Source of the DNA: Candidatus Omnitrophota bacterium
GTDB taxonomy: Bacteria > Omnitrophota > Gorgyraeia > Gorgyraeales > Gorgyraeaceae
Assembly (NCBI GenBank): GCA_020057645.1
Contig: JAGVFL010000061.1
Span: 1 to 6,544, forward strand
DNA length: 6,544 bases
Direction of reading: 5' to 3'
This document shows positions 4,705-6,544 of this stretch, in pieces. How positions within the stretch are numbered: the stretch's first letter is position 1; every line of letters starts with the position of its first letter. The position numbers and the translations under genes are program-made. Under the pieces are notes generated by a model. It saw only the letters and a program-made list of their open reading frames with translations, ran no database searches and had not been told where the DNA came from.

Positions 4705-6544
4705 CCACTGCCTCTCTCAATATCCTGCAATACAAATCAAAACCTATCGCGGATATGTATCCATGCTGTTCTTTGCCTAACAGGTTTCCCGCGCCTCTTA
4801 TCTCCAGGTCTTCCATCGCTATCTTAAATCCGGAACCAAGGTCATTATACCGCTCTAATGCCCCCAGCCTTCTTTCCGACTTCTTGTTTAATATGTGCCC
4901 TCTTGGGACGAGGAAATATGCGTATGCCTTGTTTTTAAACCTGCCTACCCTGCCTTTCAGCTGATACAAATCTGCAAGTCCGAACATGTCAGAGCGGTTT
5001 ACTATAAGGGTATTGGCATTCGGTATATCTATGCCGGATTCTATTATAACCGTTGATACCAAAACGTCAACGTTTCCTTTCATAAAGTCTCTCATTATGC
5101 CTTCCAATTCTTTTGAATGCATCCTGCCGTGCGCAACAGCCACCTTTGCTTCCGGCGCCAGGCCGGATATTCTATCAGCTATTTTTTCAATGCCCTGTAT
5201 TCTATTGTGCACAAAAAATACCTGTCCTTTTCTTTTCTTTTCAAAAAGTATCGCTTTTTTTATAAGGTTGTCATCGTATTCGGAAACAATCACTTCTACC
5301 GGAAGCCTGTCCTGGGGAGGCGTCTCTATTATGGACATGTCTTTTACTCCCATCAAAGACATGTAAAGAGTCCTTGGTATCGGCGTAGCGGTAAGAGTCA
5401 GGACGTCCACCAGGAGCCTGATTTTTTTGAGTTTCTCTTTATCTTTTACTCCAAACCTTTGCTCCTCGTCTATTATCACGAGCCCCAGGTCTTTGAATTT
5501 TATATCCTTTCTTAGTATCGCGTGAGTGCCTATCAAAATATCTATAGAACCTTTTTCCGCTTCTTTTAATATGCGGTTTGTTTCGCCCTTAGTCCTGAAA
5601 CGGCTGATCATTTCAACTGTTACGGGAAAATCCTTTATTCTTTCTTTAAACGTTATAAAATGCTGCTCTGCGAGAAGCGTGGTCGGAACCAGAATAGCTA
5701 CTTGTTTATTATCCATGACTGCTTTGAAAGCGGACCTCAGCGCGACCTCTGTCTTGCCGTATCCCACATCTCCGCAAATAAGCCTATCCATTGGCTTTGC
5801 AGATTCCATGTCTTTTTTGACTTCGATTGTGGATCGCAGCTGGTCAGGGGTTTCCTTAAACGAAAAACTGTTTTCAAATTGAACCTGCCACTCGGTATCT
5901 TTTGAAAAACTAAAACCATTCAGTTTGGAACGCGCTGCATTTATCTCCAATAACTCAAACGCCATGGAATAAACACCTTTTTTAATCCTCTCCTTGGCCG
6001 CTTTCCACATTTTGCCGCCGAGTTTATAAAGCTTGGGCGGCCTGCGCTCAAACGCAACGTACTTCTGTATCAGATGAATTTCTTCTACGGGGACATAAAG
6101 CTTGTCGTTGCCGGCATACTCTATTACTATGTTTTCTTTTTCCTCTTCGCCGAATTTGATACATTCGCGGCCTAAAACCATGCCCTTTAGGGTTCGAATA
6201 TGTTCAGGCCACTCAGTATTTCGCCCACAGGAACCCCGGGCTTCAGCCTGAAGGGGCTTCATTTTCTTAAAACCCCTGAATATGCCTATGCCGTGATCCA
6301 CGTGGACTATATAATCATTTACCTGTATATCTACAAATGAAACTAAAGGAATTTTCTCGCCCAGATCTGCTATTTTTTTCTTTTTTGGATAGCTGCCGAG
6401 CTTAGGAAGGATTATAACCATTGCGTGTTCTTCAAGAGTTTCAGAAGAAAGCAGGCTATAACTTCTTATGGATTCCACAATATTGCCTGACAATTCAATC
6501 CTGACAGGGCCTTCAAAAGTAGGCGGAAATATATCTATTATGCC
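4676..6544 (-). CDS. mfd: Transcription-repair coupling factor Mfd, 5'-truncated by the window, reduced form
   Basis: Mfd displaces RNA polymerase stalled at DNA lesions and recruits UvrA for nucleotide excision repair. The frame is open to the window edge (622 codons plus stop), and its first residues GIIDIFPP are the end of the UvrB-like module, so the start lies outside. In window numbering the order is: UvrB-like end (1-50), RNA-polymerase-interacting domain from VHVDHGIGIFRG (~80) to LYVPV, Walker A GDVGYGKTEVA (~258-268), DEEQRFG (~359), LTATPIPRT (~384), the second helicase domain with QLKGRVGR (~535) and the translocation motif DLEIRGAGNLLG (~579-590). Three oddities: the ~150-residue C-terminal domain 7 is absent; the domain 2/3 region is reduced to about 55 residues; and a 26-codon insert (96-121) interrupts the polymerase-interacting domain. 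It overlaps surA by 29 nt and is probably co-transcribed with it. The identification is very secure. Confidence 0.96.
   Translation of the reverse strand, partial: GIIDIFPPTFEGPVRIELSGNIVESIRSYSLLSSETLEEHAMVIILPKLGSYPKKKKIADLGEKIPLVSFVDIQVNDYIVHVDHGIGIFRGFKKMKPLQAEARGSCGRNTEWPEHIRTLKGMVLGRECIKFGEEEKENIVIEYAGNDKLYVPVEEIHLIQKYVAFERRPPKLYKLGGKMWKAAKERIKKGVYSMAFELLEINAARSKLNGFSFSKDTEWQVQFENSFSFKETPDQLRSTIEVKKDMESAKPMDRLICGDVGYGKTEVALRSAFKAVMDNKQVAILVPTTLLAEQHFITFKERIKDFPVTVEMISRFRTKGETNRILKEAEKGSIDILIGTHAILRKDIKFKDLGLVIIDEEQRFGVKDKEKLKKIRLLVDVLTLTATPIPRTLYMSLMGVKDMSIIETPPQDRLPVEVIVSEYDDNLIKKAILFEKKRKGQVFFVHNRIQGIEKIADRISGLAPEAKVAVAHGRMHSKELEGIMRDFMKGNVDVLVSTVIIESGIDIPNANTLIVNRSDMFGLADLYQLKGRVGRFKNKAYAYFLVPRGHILNKKSERRLGALERYNDLGSGFKIAMEDLEIRGAGNLLGKEQHGYISAIGFDLYCRILREAVDGLNKYSKN
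4711..4716 (-). promoter_or_regulatory. Ribosome-binding site for surA (GAGAGG)
   Basis: GAGAGG on the minus strand lies 6 nt before the ATG at 4704, inside the 3' end of mfd. It is the best-placed Shine-Dalgarno motif in the window and fixes the surA start, which also yields an intact signal peptide. Confidence 0.7.
6182..6259 (-). repeat. Candidate 78-nt palindromic element inserted in frame in mfd
   Basis: This 78-nt block encodes the 26 residues KPLQAEARGS...IRTLKG, which have no counterpart in the Mfd polymerase-interacting domain as I know it; removing the block joins FKKM to VLGREC smoothly. Its G+C is 44 of 78 (56%), against 22 of 58 (38%) on each flank. On the minus strand it begins AAGCCCCTTCAGG, and the complement of its other end reads GCCCTTTAGGG, so the ends form an imperfect inverted repeat. 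Inside are CTTCA-GCC-TGAAG (6241-6253), extendable to CCCC/GGGG with a GGG bulge, TTCAGG/CCTGAA (6203-6208 with 6247-6252), and CCCT-TT-AGGG. ATG occurs on both sides (6260-6262 and 6179-6181), a possible 3-bp target duplication. A natural variable loop is the alternative. Confidence 0.55.

Noticed and set aside
5117..5515. Plus-strand open frames up to 132 codons opposite mfd, and similar ones opposite rsmA, pdxA and gatA
   Set aside because: They are antisense to strongly conserved genes, have no ribosome-binding sites and show no recognisable motifs. They are shadows of the real genes.
6491..6493. TTG at 6493 as the start of the helicase gene
   Set aside because: The same frame stays open to the window edge and encodes conserved Mfd residues (GIIDIFPP, GPVRIEL) upstream, so the gene is truncated by the window and does not start here.

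Overview
This window is a dense block of housekeeping genes, all read from the minus strand. In transcription order, from high to low coordinates, they are: the 3' part of mfd (transcription-repair coupling factor), a secreted SurA-type parvulin chaperone, pdxA (vitamin B6 synthesis), rsmA/ksgA (16S rRNA dimethyltransferase), and gatC, gatA and the start of gatB (tRNA-dependent amidotransferase). Base composition is moderately AT-rich. The SurA-type protein has a Sec signal peptide, which suggests a Gram-negative, diderm cell. The gene set, the mfd-surA linkage and the compact protein versions suggest an uncultivated bacterium of the Omnitrophota/PVC type. That placement is inference, not something the sequence proves.

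Layout: mfd and surA overlap by 29 nt. surA and pdxA are separated by 55 nt, most of it filled by a perfect 41-bp palindrome. pdxA and rsmA overlap by 17 nt. rsmA and gatC are separated by 71 nt holding a second long palindrome and a good sigma70-type promoter whose predicted start lies about 4 nt before gatC. gatC, gatA and gatB are essentially contiguous (ATGA/TGATG overlap, then a 1-nt gap). There is no gene-free stretch longer than 71 nt, and I see no RNA gene, insertion sequence or CRISPR array.

How the genes work together: mfd-surA-pdxA-rsmA look like one co-transcribed run covering DNA repair, envelope protein folding, cofactor synthesis and ribosome maturation. gatCAB looks like a separately promoted unit that makes Gln-tRNA(Gln) and/or Asn-tRNA(Asn) by transamidation.

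The most interesting signals lie outside ordinary annotation. (1) The only two real intergenic gaps carry related palindromes sharing the 12-mer core CTGACAATGTCA and a nested half-site layout. (2) A 78-nt, GC-richer, hairpin-rich segment sits in frame inside mfd, flanked by ATG on both sides, and looks like a small palindromic element inserted into a coding sequence. (3) Mfd is reduced: it lacks the C-terminal domain and the region between the UvrB-like module and the RNA-polymerase-interacting domain. (4) PdxA lacks about 51 residues of its N-terminal half but keeps every metal and active-site motif. No defence system or other novel multi-gene system is visible.
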